From positions 1-64,000 of the forward strand of contig CBDCQL010000001.1 of the NCBI GenBank assembly GCA_965220615.1: a stretch of 64,000 nucleotides of DNA, in the 5' to 3' direction. This stretch comes from JAGWBD01 sp965220615 (lineage in GTDB: Bacteria > Chloroflexota > Anaerolineae > Aggregatilineales > Phototrophicaceae). This document shows positions 50,697-60,380 of the stretch, in pieces. Each line of letters opens with the position of its first letter. Positions within the stretch are counted from its first letter, which is position 1. The translations under genes and the position numbers were made by a program. The notes beneath the pieces are model-generated. The model saw only the letters and a list, made by a program, of their open reading frames with translations. It was not told the DNA's origin and searched no databases.

Positions 50697-52214
50697 GTGA
50701 AATCGTCCCTTCTTTTCCTGCTGCTGCTGCTGACGGCCTGCCAGACTGCGGACAACAGTTCCGCCGTCTCCACCCGGGTGGCCGCCACGGTCAGCGCCAT
50801 GCGCCAGGAGTTCTGGCAACCCACCTTGCTGGGGCCGGCGGATGGCGCCCGCTTTGCCTCACCGGCCGGCGTCACCCTGGAATGGGACTGGGGTCGCGCC
50901 CTGGGGGAAGACCAACACTTCGACCTGCGCGTCTGGCGGCCCGGCGCGCCGGAGCACGGCATCACCTGGACGCGCGAACGGAATTTCCCGCTGACGCACT
51001 GGCTGACACAGCAGGAGGCGGGCGAATTTCATTGGTCGGTGGCCGTGATTCAGGGGCGCGACGGTCAGGTAGAGGCCGAGGCAGGGCCTGCGCCGCCTGC
51101 GCGTCGATTCTTCCTTGAAAGCGCGCTCCTGCCCACACCCGCCCCCACGGCCACGCCGGCCGCCCCACACCCTGACGAGATCCTGACATTGCCTCCCGGT
51201 TTCACGCTGCAGGTCTTCGCCTGGCTGCGCGAGGCGCCGACCACGATCGCCGACATTGAATTCGCGCCGGAGGGCGACCTGATCGCCCTGGCTGTGGATG
51301 GCCGCATCTTCCGCCTGCGCGATGCCGACGGCGACGGCCACGCAGACTCGCAAGAGCAGATTTTTTTCAACGATGGAGTCATGACCCCGCCCCTCGACTG
51401 GGCCGTGGGCATGACCCTGCGCGGCGATGACATTTATATCTCGGATGAGGGCCGCGTCGGCCGCCTCAGCGACGGCGACAGCGACGGCTTGCCGGAGCGC
51501 TACCAGCTGCTGGTGACCGGCCTGCCGGGTCGTCAGTACCCCTTCCACTCCAACAACGGCATCGCCTTCGGCCCCGACGGCCTGCTCTATATCGCGGTCG
51601 GCTCGACCAGCGATCATGGCCCGCTGCGGGACCCCCTTGAAGCCAGCATCCTGCGCGTCGACCCGGATGGCGGCGCGCCGGAGATTTTCGCCAGCGGCTT
51701 TCGCAACCCCTTTGACCTGGCCTTTGCGCCGGACGGTCGCCTCTTCACCGCCGACAACAGCCCCGACGTGCTCGACGCGACCCTGCCTTTCTACCCGCCA
51801 GAAGAAATCAACCTCGTGCGCCAGGGCAGGGACTACGGCTTCCCGGATGTCTACGGCTTCGACATGCGCATCCGTCCCGGCCAGCGGGAGACCGAGCCGC
51901 CGCTGCTGCTCCTGCCGACCTCCTCCGTATCCTCCGGCCTGACCTGGTACGGCGCGCAACACTTCCCGGCGGACTGGCGCGACGGCCTGTACCTCGCCCA
52001 GTTTGGCGGCTTCAACAAAGAGGGCAAGAAAGTGGTCTTTGTGGCGCCCGACAACCCCTTTGCGGAGGGCCCGCCAGTCGCAAGGGTCTTCGCCGACTTC
52101 AGGCCCGCCTACCGGCCGGTTGACGTGGCCGTCGGGCCCGACGGCGCGCTTTACATCGTGGAATGGGACCACGGGTTGATTCTGCGCGTCTCCTGGACGG
52201 CCGACACGCCGTGA
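50697..52214 (+). CDS. PQQ-dependent sugar dehydrogenase-like lipoprotein
   Basis: A 505-residue lipoprotein. GTG 50697 opens onto a lipoprotein signal (SSLLFLLLLLTAC, with the lipobox Cys at residue 15). After a region of about 150 residues with an unassigned beta domain and a Pro/Thr/Ala linker comes a six-bladed propeller: LPPGFTLQVFAWL, FAPEGDLIALAVDGRIF, NNGIAFGPDGLLYIAVGSTS, SGFRNPFDLAFAPDGRLF, VDVAVGPDGALYIVEWDHG. This matches soluble glucose/sorbosone dehydrogenase-like proteins, which oxidise sugars with PQQ. Whether PQQ is bound is unknown. The stop overlaps the GTG of the next gene (GTGA). Confidence 0.85.
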   Translation: MKSSLLFLLLLLTACQTADNSSAVSTRVAATVSAMRQEFWQPTLLGPADGARFASPAGVTLEWDWGRALGEDQHFDLRVWRPGAPEHGITWTRERNFPLTHWLTQQEAGEFHWSVAVIQGRDGQVEAEAGPAPPARRFFLESALLPTPAPTATPAAPHPDEILTLPPGFTLQVFAWLREAPTTIADIEFAPEGDLIALAVDGRIFRLRDADGDGHADSQEQIFFNDGVMTPPLDWAVGMTLRGDDIYISDEGRVGRLSDGDSDGLPERYQLLVTGLPGRQYPFHSNNGIAFGPDGLLYIAVGSTSDHGPLRDPLEASILRVDPDGGAPEIFASGFRNPFDLAFAPDGRLFTADNSPDVLDATLPFYPPEEINLVRQGRDYGFPDVYGFDMRIRPGQRETEPPLLLLPTSSVSSGLTWYGAQHFPADWRDGLYLAQFGGFNKEGKKVVFVAPDNPFAEGPPVARVFADFRPAYRPVDVAVGPDGALYIVEWDHGLILRVSWTADTP

Positions 52215-54402
52215 CCACCCGCCGTCTGGCGCGCAGCCTGTGGCCGCTGCTCGTCATCATCCTGCTGGCCCTTGGCTATCGCCTGCTCATCATGGGGACC
52301 GCGCAGCCGCTCCGCCCGAAGTCGCCGCCTGGGACCCGCTGCCAGGCGGATCCGACCAGAAGGTCTATCTGGAACGCCTGCAGGCCCTGCAGCGCGGCGA
52401 CTATCCGCCGCAGCGTTTCACCTACCAACCCGGCTTCGTTTACTTTCTCGGCCTCGTCAGCGCCATCACGGGTAGCAGCGACCTGCTTTCCCTGCGCCTT
52501 GTCCTGGTGGTCATCGCCTCACTCAACTGCGGCCTGATGGCCGGGATCACCTGGCTGGCGACGAAGCGGCGCGGCGCCGGCCTCGCCGCAGGCCTGCTGC
52601 TGACCTTCTACCCGCCCGCCGCCTTCTACGATACGGACTTCGTGATCACCTCGCAGGCGCTGATGCTGGCGACCCTGATGACCGGCGCAACGTGGCTCGC
52701 CTGGCGCCGGCCGCGCACCCTTGTCTGGCCCGCCCTGACCGGCCTGACGCTCGGCGCGGGCGCCGTCACCCGCTTTGAACTGGTGGCGCCCGGCCTTGCC
52801 AGCGCCTGCTGGCTGCTCGCCACACAGGGTCTGCGCCGCGCCTGGCGACAGGTCCTCGCAGTGGCGCTGGCGGCGCTGCTGTTAATCGCGCCCGTCGCCC
52901 TGCACAATCGGCGGGGCGGCGCGGACTATCTCATCACGCCGGCCGGCCCGCAGGAGATGTATCGTGGCAACAACCGCGATGCGGACGGCCTGCGCAGCCC
53001 TTCCAACGCCTCCGCCACCACTCACGACGACCATCTGCACTGGCTGCTGCAGGACATCGCGCTGGAGCCGGGGCGATTTGGGCAACTGGTCCTGCGCAAA
53101 CTGGCCTTCTTTCTCAGTAGCCAGGAAGCGGGCAACAACCTGAATTTCGCCTTGTCCGGCCAGACCGTCTCGCCCTGGCTGGCGTACAACCCGCTCAACT
53201 TTTCCGTCCTGCTGGTCCTGACCATGGCAGGCCTGGTCATGCTATGGCGCGCCGGCCAGCGGCCTTTTGCCCTGCTGCTGCTGACCGGCGCCATTACCTA
53301 CCTGGCGATGGTGCTGCTTCTCTGGGTGGAGTCGCGCCTCAAGACGCCGATCATCGCCTGGATGCTGCCGGCCGCCGGCTTCGCCATCGACCGCGGTCTC
53401 GCAGCCTTGCGTCAGGGCAGCCTGGCAGCAGGCCTGCTGCGCAACTGGCGCCTGGCACTGGCGATCGCCGCGGCCCTGCTGCTCATCGAGGCCGGCGTCC
53501 GCGAGTTGCCGCGCGACGTCACCCTGGCAGAATTGCCCCCGGGCGCCACGGCGGCCAACCTGATCTATGACGACAGGCTGGAGCTCGTCGGTTGGCAGGT
53601 GCGCGAGCAATACAGTCCGCGCAACAGCATCCGGCCCTTCCATCCCTGGGTGGTCAGCCTCTACTGGCGCCTCGCACAGGCCAGCGAGGTCGACTACAGC
53701 TTCTCGCTCAAGTACTTCATTGATGACAGGGCCGTCATCGCCTTCGACCGGCCGCTCGGCTACGTCGCCTTCCCGCGCGTTTACAGCAGCGAGTGGCGGG
53801 TCGGCTCTGTCTACGTGGAACACATTGGTCTGAGCTACAAAAAGTATGACGGCCCGCTGGAACGGACCGGCCGTGTCGTGCTGGACGTCTACCCGCAGCG
53901 CGACCCTGCGGCGGGCTTCGACCCCTATGACAGCGACGGCGCAAGGCAGGCGCGACCCGTCCTCGCGCGCCCGGCTATTTTGCTGCCGCCGGGCAGCGTT
54001 GAGGTCTCACGCGCCGACAAGGAGATCGCCTTTGGCGACGCGCTGCATTTGCTGGGCGTGGACCTGCCCTCCCGGGGCGCGCCGGGCCAGCGCGTGGCGA
54101 TGCGAAGCGCCTGGCGCAGTGGCGCGCAACAAATCGATGCGTCTTACGCCATCGGCGTTTTCCTGTCTCGCGACGGGGAATACATCAGCAACGTCGACAG
54201 CCCGCCGGCCGGTGGCGCCCTGCGGACCTTCTCCCTGCTGCCGGGCTACCACTTCGACGACGAGAAGTGGCTGGACCTGCCGCCGGAGCCCGGCCTCTAC
54301 GACGTCCACGTCGCCGTCTACGACCAAGGCAACCAGGCGCGCCTGCCGGTGGCCGGCGCCGCGGACAACCTGCACCTCATCGGCAGCATTGAAGTCGCCT
54401 GA
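52211..54402 (+). pseudogene. GT-C type membrane glycosyltransferase, frameshifted near the N-terminus
   Basis: GTG 52211 overlaps the dehydrogenase stop and gives a first membrane helix (LWPLLVIILLALGYRLLIMG). At about 52295-52330 the frame must shift by one base to continue as APPEVAAWDPLPGGSDQKVY, which holds the acidic catalytic-loop residues, then about 690 further residues: several helices to about residue 400 and a soluble C-terminal half (YISNVDSPPAGGALRTF). Taken without the shift, the downstream frame from ATG 52240 (720 aa) starts with about 23 out-of-frame residues. It may be a sequence error, since the rest is intact. Function: lipid-linked sugar transfer, inferred. Confidence 0.7.
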
Positions 54403-54405
54403 ATC

Positions 54406-54433
54406 AAAAACCCGCCACTCACAGAGCGGCGGG
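54406..54433 (-). terminator. Intrinsic terminator (csp side)
   Basis: On the minus strand: CCCGCC, an 11-base loop, GGCGGG and then TTTTTG. It lies 25 bp after the cold-shock gene stop and also just after the stop of the convergent glycosyltransferase gene, so it can serve both, best for the minus strand. Confidence 0.75.
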
Positions 54434-54457
54434 CCTGTTATAGAACCTGGGTGGGGT

Positions 54458-54667
54458 TCAGACCTGAATGACGGCGCTCGCCTGCTTGCCTTTCTTGCCA
54501 TCTGTGATCTCAAACTCGACGGATGCGCCCTCGTCCAGTGAGCGGTAACCGCTTCCCTGGATTTCGGAATAGTGAACGAAGAGGTCCGGGCCATCTTCCT
54601 GGCTGATGAAGCCATAGCCCTTTTCGTTACTGAACCACTTCACGGTACCGCGCGTACGTTCTGACAT
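54458..54667 (-). CDS. Cold-shock domain protein
   Basis: A 69-residue CspA-family protein with the RNA-binding motifs KGYGFIS (RNP1) and LFVHYSEI (RNP2), starting TRGTVKWFSNE. Such proteins bind single-stranded RNA/DNA and keep mRNA unstructured. AGGAGAG precedes ATG 54667. The loop GSGYRSLDEGASVEFEI is normal for the family. An intrinsic terminator lies directly downstream. Confidence 0.95.
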   Translation of the reverse strand: MSERTRGTVKWFSNEKGYGFISQEDGPDLFVHYSEIQGSGYRSLDEGASVEFEITDGKKGKQASAVIQV

Positions 54668-54804
54668 TTCTACTGCTCTCCTGAATAGCTCCGGCGCCAA
54701 AATCACCCTGCAGGCGATTGCCTGCGAACTGCGGGCGGCGCCAAGGACAGCCTACACGATATGACGCGGATGTAAATACCGAAGCCGGTTCAGTGGCAAA
54801 CTCG

Positions 54805-55632
54805 TCACAGTTGTTTCTGCGGCACGCGCGGGATCAGTTGCTGCGGCTGCACGATTTGACGGCGCTCCGGCGTCAGGCGCGCCAGCAACTCCGGCGAGGG
54901 CTGGTAGCCATGGCGGAAATTGCCCCAGGACGGCCCGTAGCGATAGACGATGGTGCGCCGCAAGCCCGGGTTTACGCGCCGGGCCGAGCCGTGCGAGATG
55001 GCGTCCACGAAAAGCAGGACGTCGCCCGCCGCCAGGTGCACCTCGATGGCGCCGGTGACGTTGTCGACCGAATCTTCCTCGCTGTACATCCGGTGCCGCT
55101 CAAATTCCGGATGGTCCAGATTGGCCTTGTGGCTGCCCGGGATGACCATCGTGGAGCCGTCGCCCGGGCCGATGTCCGTGAGCGCCATCAGGATATCGAT
55201 CTGCCCGCAATGGAACTCACCGTTGTAGAAGCGGTATTGCGTTCGCTGCGTGCCGGTATGGCCGCCGGAGTGCAGGCCGATGGCCTCGCCCGGGCCGCGC
55301 AGGGTGACGAAGTTCTCGTCGATGAAAACCGGGCCGTGATGCCAGTCGAAGGTACCTTCACCGCCGACGAAGTGCTTGACGTGCCCGATCCACGAGGGAT
55401 GGTCGATCAAGCGCTCGAAGGGTTCGCCGCCTTCATAGATCTGCTGCAGGTTGAAACCGTCGTCGTCGCCATAGTTGTGGCCGTGCACGTAGCCGTTCCA
55501 CTCGCCGATTTCCAGCGGCAGCAGCGCGTCAATACCCTCGTTAAGCGCACGCAGGTGTTCCGCGTCGATCGCGTTGCGCAACACCAGATAGCCATTCAAA
55601 TCAAAGAGATAGCGATCCATCGCGTCAGGCAT
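54805..55632 (-). CDS. Phytanoyl-CoA dioxygenase (PhyH) family protein
   Basis: A 275-residue protein of the Fe(II)/2-oxoglutarate-dependent PhyH family: FDLNGYLVLRNAIDAEHL at the N-terminus, then DWHHGPVFIDENFVTLRGPG, GLHSGGHTG, FHCGQIDILMALTDIGPGDG, and VIPGSHKANL, with VDAISHGSARRVNPGLRRT carrying the distal His and the Arg for the oxoacid. The usual HxD pair is not obvious and GLHSGGH stands in its place, so the metal ligands need checking. It probably hydroxylates a small molecule. ATG 55632 is chosen; ATG 55620 is also possible. Confidence 0.85.
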   Translation of the reverse strand: MPDAMDRYLFDLNGYLVLRNAIDAEHLRALNEGIDALLPLEIGEWNGYVHGHNYGDDDGFNLQQIYEGGEPFERLIDHPSWIGHVKHFVGGEGTFDWHHGPVFIDENFVTLRGPGEAIGLHSGGHTGTQRTQYRFYNGEFHCGQIDILMALTDIGPGDGSTMVIPGSHKANLDHPEFERHRMYSEEDSVDNVTGAIEVHLAAGDVLLFVDAISHGSARRVNPGLRRTIVYRYGPSWGNFRHGYQPSPELLARLTPERRQIVQPQQLIPRVPQKQL

Positions 55633-55727
55633 GGTCCCGGGTTCCCCTGTCGCTCTTCAGCGGCGCCTACTATACCAGGCGCGCCAGGCGCGGCAAGATC
55701 GCTCAGGAGGATTGCGTCGGCTCCGCC

Positions 55728-56270
55728 TCAGGGCAAGGGGGCCACCGCGGTTGCCTCCGGCCCGGGCTGCGCCGGCGTGGGTTCCACCTCTGCAACGGGA
55801 GGGGCCCTGGTGGGGTCTGACTGTCGCGGCGGCGCGGAGACCGCGGCAGGTTCCACATGGCCGGGACGCGTCGCTTCGGGTTCCGGCAGGTCAGCCGTGG
55901 GCGCCACCGGCAACTCCTGGTCAAGCCCGATAATCAAGAAAGAGGACCAACGTCCTGTTTCCTCACCGAACAGCGCCCGGACGCGATACACATAAAGCAA
56001 TTCGGGATTAACGGCGGTCGGGTCCGTCCAGGTCGTGCTCTCGCCGTCCGTAATTCCCGTCAGTTCCTGCACGATGCCGACGCCCCGCTGCACGTGCAGC
56101 GCCTCAATTTCGTAGCCGGTAACCTGGTCGCCATCCAGGGCCGGCACTTGCCAACTGAGCACCAGACCTTTTTCTGTCGCCTCGGCCGACAGCCTGGCGG
56201 GGACGCCGGCGCAGCCGTCATCCTGCGCCCGCGCAGCCAGAATCGGGGAGGCGCAAAGGGCAAGGAACAT
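55728..56270 (-). CDS. Secreted fibronectin type III-like protein with Pro-rich tail
   Basis: A 180-residue protein with a short signal peptide (FLALCASPILAARAQ). Residues 25-115 look like one FN3 domain: LSAEATEKGLVLSWQVPAL, GYEIEALHV, LLYVYRVRALFGEETGRWS. The tail is rich in Pro, Glu and Ala and might span cell-wall material. It may be a surface-binding protein; no catalytic part is seen. The start at 56270 is uncertain because no ribosome binding site stands out. Confidence 0.6.
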   Translation of the reverse strand: MFLALCASPILAARAQDDGCAGVPARLSAEATEKGLVLSWQVPALDGDQVTGYEIEALHVQRGVGIVQELTGITDGESTTWTDPTAVNPELLYVYRVRALFGEETGRWSSFLIIGLDQELPVAPTADLPEPEATRPGHVEPAAVSAPPRQSDPTRAPPVAEVEPTPAQPGPEATAVAPLP

Positions 56271-56543
56271 GGCGTAGCGGACGAACCGCCAACTTTAGAA
56301 GCAATGCGACTTGCAGAAGTCATAGTTTCTCACCTAATTCCAAATGTATTTAACATTATTCTACTATGAATCGAAGTCGCCGGCGCCCTACTCCTGATCA
56401 ACGACGAACCCTTTGCCCCCAGGGCGCGCACGTTTCCGGTGTTGGAAATGGCCGGACCACCCGGTTCTGAACCTCATAGTTTTTGATTGTTGCGGTGAGG
56501 TCGTCAATTGCCGAAGCGGCCCTGGCATGGCGGGAAATGCCTG

Positions 56544-57524
56544 CTATACGGTCCCGGCGGACCCCGGTTCATGCAGGTAACAGGCGGCCCGCGTGTTCGC
56601 CGGCGTGGCGTAGAGGGGCGGCACCGCTGCCAGACAGCGCTCCATCCGCCGGGGGCAGCGGGAGTAAAAGGGGCAGCCGCCATCCGTTTCAGCGATTTCA
56701 CCGCGCTGCCACTCGAGCGGCGCTTGCCAACGCTTCGTCGGGTCCGGCTGCGGGATAGCCTGAATCAGCAGTTGGGTGTAGGGGTGTTGCGGGGAGTCCA
56801 GCACCTGGTCCATCGCGCCGGCTTCCACGACGCGGCCGCGGTAGAGGATCAGGATGCTGTCGCTGATCTGCCGCGCCGTGGACAAATCGTGCGTGATGTA
56901 AAGCTGCGAAATACCGTGACGCTCCTTGAGCTCCAGCATATTGGCGAGCACCACCGCGCGCAGCGAGGCGTCAATCATCGAGACCGGCTCGTCGGCGATG
57001 ATCAACTCCGGCCGCAGCAGGAAGGCGCGCGCCAGCATCACCCGTTGCAGTTGCCCGCCGCTCAACTGGTGCGGGTGCTTGCCGAGGATGGCGTCGGGAT
57101 CAAGGTGCAGCGCGCTCAGTGCGTCGCTGATGCTGGCCTCTTCGCCGGCGCGGCCCCGACCCGGCGCGAAGTTGCGCAGGGTCAGGCGCAGGACATGGTC
57201 CACGGGATAGAAGGGGTTGAAGGCCGAGAAGGGATTCTGAAAGATCGCCTGCACCGAGCGCCGGAATTCGCGCAGGGAGCGGCCGCGCAATCGGCCCACG
57301 TCCCGGCCCCGAAAACGTACTTCGCCGCCATCCGGAGTCAGAAAGCCGAGCGCCAGCATCCCTAGGGTGGACTTGCCGCTGCCGCTCTCGCCGGCGATGG
57401 TAATGATCCGCGCCTCGCCGGCGCTGACGCGCAAATCGACACCCTGAAGGGCGTCCACCCGCTTGCGGAAGCCACGGCTGAAACTCTTGTAAATGCCGCG
57501 CAGTTCCAGCAGGTCCGCGCTCAT
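56544..57524 (-). CDS. Dipeptide/oligopeptide-type ABC transporter ATP-binding protein (DppF-like)
   Basis: A 326-residue ATPase with Walker A GESGSGKST, signature LSGGQLQRV, Walker B LIIADEPVS and the switch His in ITHDLSTA. The C-terminal oligopeptide-type extension is present with its cysteines (GCPFYSRCPRRMERC). Last gene of a five-gene importer on the minus strand; its start overlaps the stop of the DppD-like gene (ATGA). The gene-free stretch 56271-56543 on its downstream side contains nothing I recognise and is more AT-rich. Confidence 0.92.
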   Translation of the reverse strand: MSADLLELRGIYKSFSRGFRKRVDALQGVDLRVSAGEARIITIAGESGSGKSTLGMLALGFLTPDGGEVRFRGRDVGRLRGRSLREFRRSVQAIFQNPFSAFNPFYPVDHVLRLTLRNFAPGRGRAGEEASISDALSALHLDPDAILGKHPHQLSGGQLQRVMLARAFLLRPELIIADEPVSMIDASLRAVVLANMLELKERHGISQLYITHDLSTARQISDSILILYRGRVVEAGAMDQVLDSPQHPYTQLLIQAIPQPDPTKRWQAPLEWQRGEIAETDGGCPFYSRCPRRMERCLAAVPPLYATPANTRAACYLHEPGSAGTV

Positions 57525-58462
57525 GAGGCGGTCTCTCCCGCGGGCTGCCAGGGGCGCACAAAATGACCGGCCGCGACTTCCTGCAACGGAGCCTCCAGGG
57601 GCCAGTGTGCGTCAGCTTCCAGCGCGTCGCCGTCAAATGCGCGCCGGTCATGCAAATCAGGTATCGACGCAACGAGGCGCTGTGTGTAGGGATGTTGCGC
57701 ATTGGCGAAGAGCTCGCCCGTCGCGCCCAACTCCACGATGCGACCGGCATACATGATGCCCAGACGATCGGTCACCTGCGCCAGCAGCGCCAGGTCGTGG
57801 CCGATCAGCAGCATGGAGGCGCCGATCGCCTGGCGGGCGGCGGCCAGGGTCTCCAGCACGACGCGCTGGGAGATGACGTCGAGGGCGCTGGTCGGTTCGT
57901 CGGCGATGATCAGGCGCGGCCCCAGCAGCAGGGCCAGCGCAATGCAGACCCGCTGCCTCATCCCGCCGCTCAGTTCATGCGGGTAACGCGGCAGGATATC
58001 CGCATCCAGCCCCACACCCTGCAGCACTTCCGTGAAACGCTGGTGCATGGCCGCCGGCTGGATGCGTTCGCCATGCGCCGCCAGGGTGTCCGCAAACTGG
58101 GAGCGCAGGCGCATCACCGGATTGAGCGCGCTCATCGAACCCTGGGGGATGTAGGCGAACTGACGCCAGCGCAGCGCGCGCAGGTCGCGTTCCTCCAGTT
58201 CAAGCAGTTCGACGTCGCCGAAGCGCACGCGCCCCGCCACCACCCGGCCGGGCGGACGCAACAGCCGCAGGACGCCCAGCGCGAGCGTACTCTTGCCGCT
58301 GCCACTCTCCCCGGCCAGGCCCAGCACTTCATTGCCGCGCACTTCCAGGTCCACCCCGTCGACGGCGCGAACGGTCGCTGCCTGCATCTCATAGTGAATG
58401 CGAAGCGCCTCGATCTCCAGCACGACCTCGCCCTGCAGCCCGTCACCCGACGCTTTCGCCAT
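57521..58462 (-). CDS. Dipeptide/oligopeptide-type ABC transporter ATP-binding protein (DppD-like)
   Basis: A 313-residue ATPase: Walker A GESGSGKST, LSGGMRQRV, Walker B LIIADEPTSALD, switch His in LIGHDLALL. The C-terminus has the HPYTQRLVASIPDL segment of the family but not the Cys-rich motif found in its partner at 56544. ATG 58462 shares one base with the permease stop (TGATG). It pairs with the DppF-like ATPase to drive the two permeases upstream. Confidence 0.92.
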   Translation of the reverse strand: MAKASGDGLQGEVVLEIEALRIHYEMQAATVRAVDGVDLEVRGNEVLGLAGESGSGKSTLALGVLRLLRPPGRVVAGRVRFGDVELLELEERDLRALRWRQFAYIPQGSMSALNPVMRLRSQFADTLAAHGERIQPAAMHQRFTEVLQGVGLDADILPRYPHELSGGMRQRVCIALALLLGPRLIIADEPTSALDVISQRVVLETLAAARQAIGASMLLIGHDLALLAQVTDRLGIMYAGRIVELGATGELFANAQHPYTQRLVASIPDLHDRRAFDGDALEADAHWPLEAPLQEVAAGHFVRPWQPAGETAS

Positions 58463-59301
58463 CAACCCTGCTCCAGACGCGGGTTCGCCAGCGAGTCCAG
58501 GGCCGTGCTGACGAAGAAAAGACCCATGAACAGGACGATGAAGATGACGATAGGTGGCAGCCACCACCACCACAGCCCCAGCCACATCGCGTTGCCGATG
58601 ATGGCGAAGTAGATGAGGTTGCCGAGGGTGGGTGTCTGGAAGGAGCCGAGGCCGAGGACCTCCAGCCCGATGGAGGCCAGAAGGGCCGTCGCCACGGCGT
58701 TGACGAAGGTCGCGGCGAGGAAGGGGATCAGGTTGGGCAGGAGTTCGCGGAAGACGATGTGCAGCGGCGACGCGCCCGACAGGCGCAGCAAAAGCACGAA
58801 TTCGCGTTCGCGCAGGCTCAACACCTGTGAGCGGATGACGCGGGTGGGATGCATCCAGGAGGTCAGGGCGATGACCAGACCCATGATCAGGGGGGTGACC
58901 ACCGGGAAGGAGGCGGCGATCATGATCAGGATCGCCAGCGGCGGAATCGTCAGGCCGATATCGACCGTGTTGCGCACCAGCGAGTCCAGCGGGCCGCCGA
59001 CGTAGCCGGCCAGCATGCCCAGTACGGTGCCCAGCAGCACGGCCGATCCGCCGCCCACCATGCCAATGAGCAGGGTATTGGGCATCCCTTTCAGGATATA
59101 GGTCAGCAGGTCGCGTCCTTCATTCTGTGTGCCCAGCGGATGGTCGGGCGTGGGCGGGGCGCTGATGCCGCCGGCCATCAGACGAAGCTGGTCCGGGTCG
59201 GCAAAAAATTGCCCGAACAGGCCCGGCACCAATACCAGCGCCAGCAGGACGAGCCCCAGCCACATGGTGGGCGAAAGGCGGGTGCGCAGGCGGCTGATCA
59301 C
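58462..59301 (-). CDS. Dipeptide/oligopeptide-type ABC transporter permease (DppC-like)
   Basis: A 279-residue membrane protein with the DppC plan: an N-terminal helix (WLGLVLLALVLVPGLFG), HPLGTQNEGRDLLTYILKGM, and the ATPase-coupling loop FVLLLRLSGASPLHIVFREL. Five to six helices. The start is a GTG at 59301, eight bases after the DppB-like stop. It forms the channel with the DppB-like protein. Confidence 0.9.
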   Translation of the reverse strand: MISRLRTRLSPTMWLGLVLLALVLVPGLFGQFFADPDQLRLMAGGISAPPTPDHPLGTQNEGRDLLTYILKGMPNTLLIGMVGGGSAVLLGTVLGMLAGYVGGPLDSLVRNTVDIGLTIPPLAILIMIAASFPVVTPLIMGLVIALTSWMHPTRVIRSQVLSLREREFVLLLRLSGASPLHIVFRELLPNLIPFLAATFVNAVATALLASIGLEVLGLGSFQTPTLGNLIYFAIIGNAMWLGLWWWWLPPIVIFIVLFMGLFFVSTALDSLANPRLEQG

Positions 59302-59309
59302 AGGCGTCG

Positions 59310-60308
59310 CTAACTCTGGTAGCGGATCCGCGGATCCAGCAGGGGATAGACCAGGTCCAGCAGCAGCGTGGCCACCGCCACGGTGAAGACCATGAAGAGC
59401 GTCACGCCCTGGATCACGAAGAAATCGGCGGCGCGCAGGGCGTTGTAGAGCACCCAGCCGACGCCGGGATAATTGAAGATGATCTCCACCAGCACCTGGC
59501 CAGAGATCAGACGCCCGAAATCGATGGCCAGGGCCGTCACCTGCGGCAACATGGCATTGCGCATCGCGTAATGGCTGAAGATGCGGCGCGAGCGCAGACC
59601 GCGGGCCCGCGCGTAGATCAGGTAGTCATCGCCAAGCACCGTGGCCATAATGCCGCGCATGCTCAGGGCCCAGAAGCCGATGACCGCCAGGACCACCGAG
59701 AGCACCGGCAGCGCCGCGTGATGCAACAGGTCGACCAGGGTCTCGAGGTTGAGGCCGCGATCGCTGCCCACCGTGAAGGAGCCGCCGAGCGGAAAGAGCG
59801 ACCAGTTCAGCGCGAAGAGATAAACGAGAATCAGGGCCAGCAGGTAATAGGGAATCGCGCTGAAGGGCATGGACAGATACACCAGCCAGCGAAAGCCGGC
59901 CGGTACGCGGGGCCAGACAGCCAGCGCGCCCAGCAGGTTGCCGATCACGAAGGCCAGCAGCGTGGCCAGCGAGAGCAGACCCAGGGTCCAGGGCAACGCG
60001 CGCAGGATGACGGCTTCCGCCTTGATGGGGAAGAAGGCCAGCGAATAGCCCAGGTCTCCCTGCAGCAGATCGCGCAGATAGCTCACATATTGTTGCGCCA
60101 GGGGGGCGTCCAGGCCCAGGCGCTCACGATACCGCGCGACGATTTCCCCGCCATCTTCGACCGTGCGGCCGCGGCTGGCCATGCGCCCCAGCAGCGCGGC
60201 AATCGGGTCCTGTGGCGTCAGGCGCGTGATGGCGAAATTCAGCGTCGAGGCGACGAAAATCGTCAGCAGAAAAGTCACCAGACGCCGCCCGAGATAGCGG
60301 GGATTCAT
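59310..60308 (-). CDS. Dipeptide/oligopeptide-type ABC transporter permease (DppB-like)
   Basis: A 332-residue permease. The N-terminus LVTFLLTIFVASTLNFAI is the family's first helix, followed by a large outer loop and five more helices. The coupling loop is YARARGLRSRRIFSHYAMRN; it ends with FTVAVATLLLDLVYPLLDPR, the typical DppB end. Second gene of the importer operon, 72 bp after the binding-protein gene. Confidence 0.91.
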   Translation of the reverse strand: MNPRYLGRRLVTFLLTIFVASTLNFAITRLTPQDPIAALLGRMASRGRTVEDGGEIVARYRERLGLDAPLAQQYVSYLRDLLQGDLGYSLAFFPIKAEAVILRALPWTLGLLSLATLLAFVIGNLLGALAVWPRVPAGFRWLVYLSMPFSAIPYYLLALILVYLFALNWSLFPLGGSFTVGSDRGLNLETLVDLLHHAALPVLSVVLAVIGFWALSMRGIMATVLGDDYLIYARARGLRSRRIFSHYAMRNAMLPQVTALAIDFGRLISGQVLVEIIFNYPGVGWVLYNALRAADFFVIQGVTLFMVFTVAVATLLLDLVYPLLDPRIRYQS

Positions 60309-60380
60309 GGTCGGTCCGGATTGTGGCGGGCGAAAGGGTGGGGCATGGCGCCGGCTGGCGCCATGCCCCACCTTGCATTG

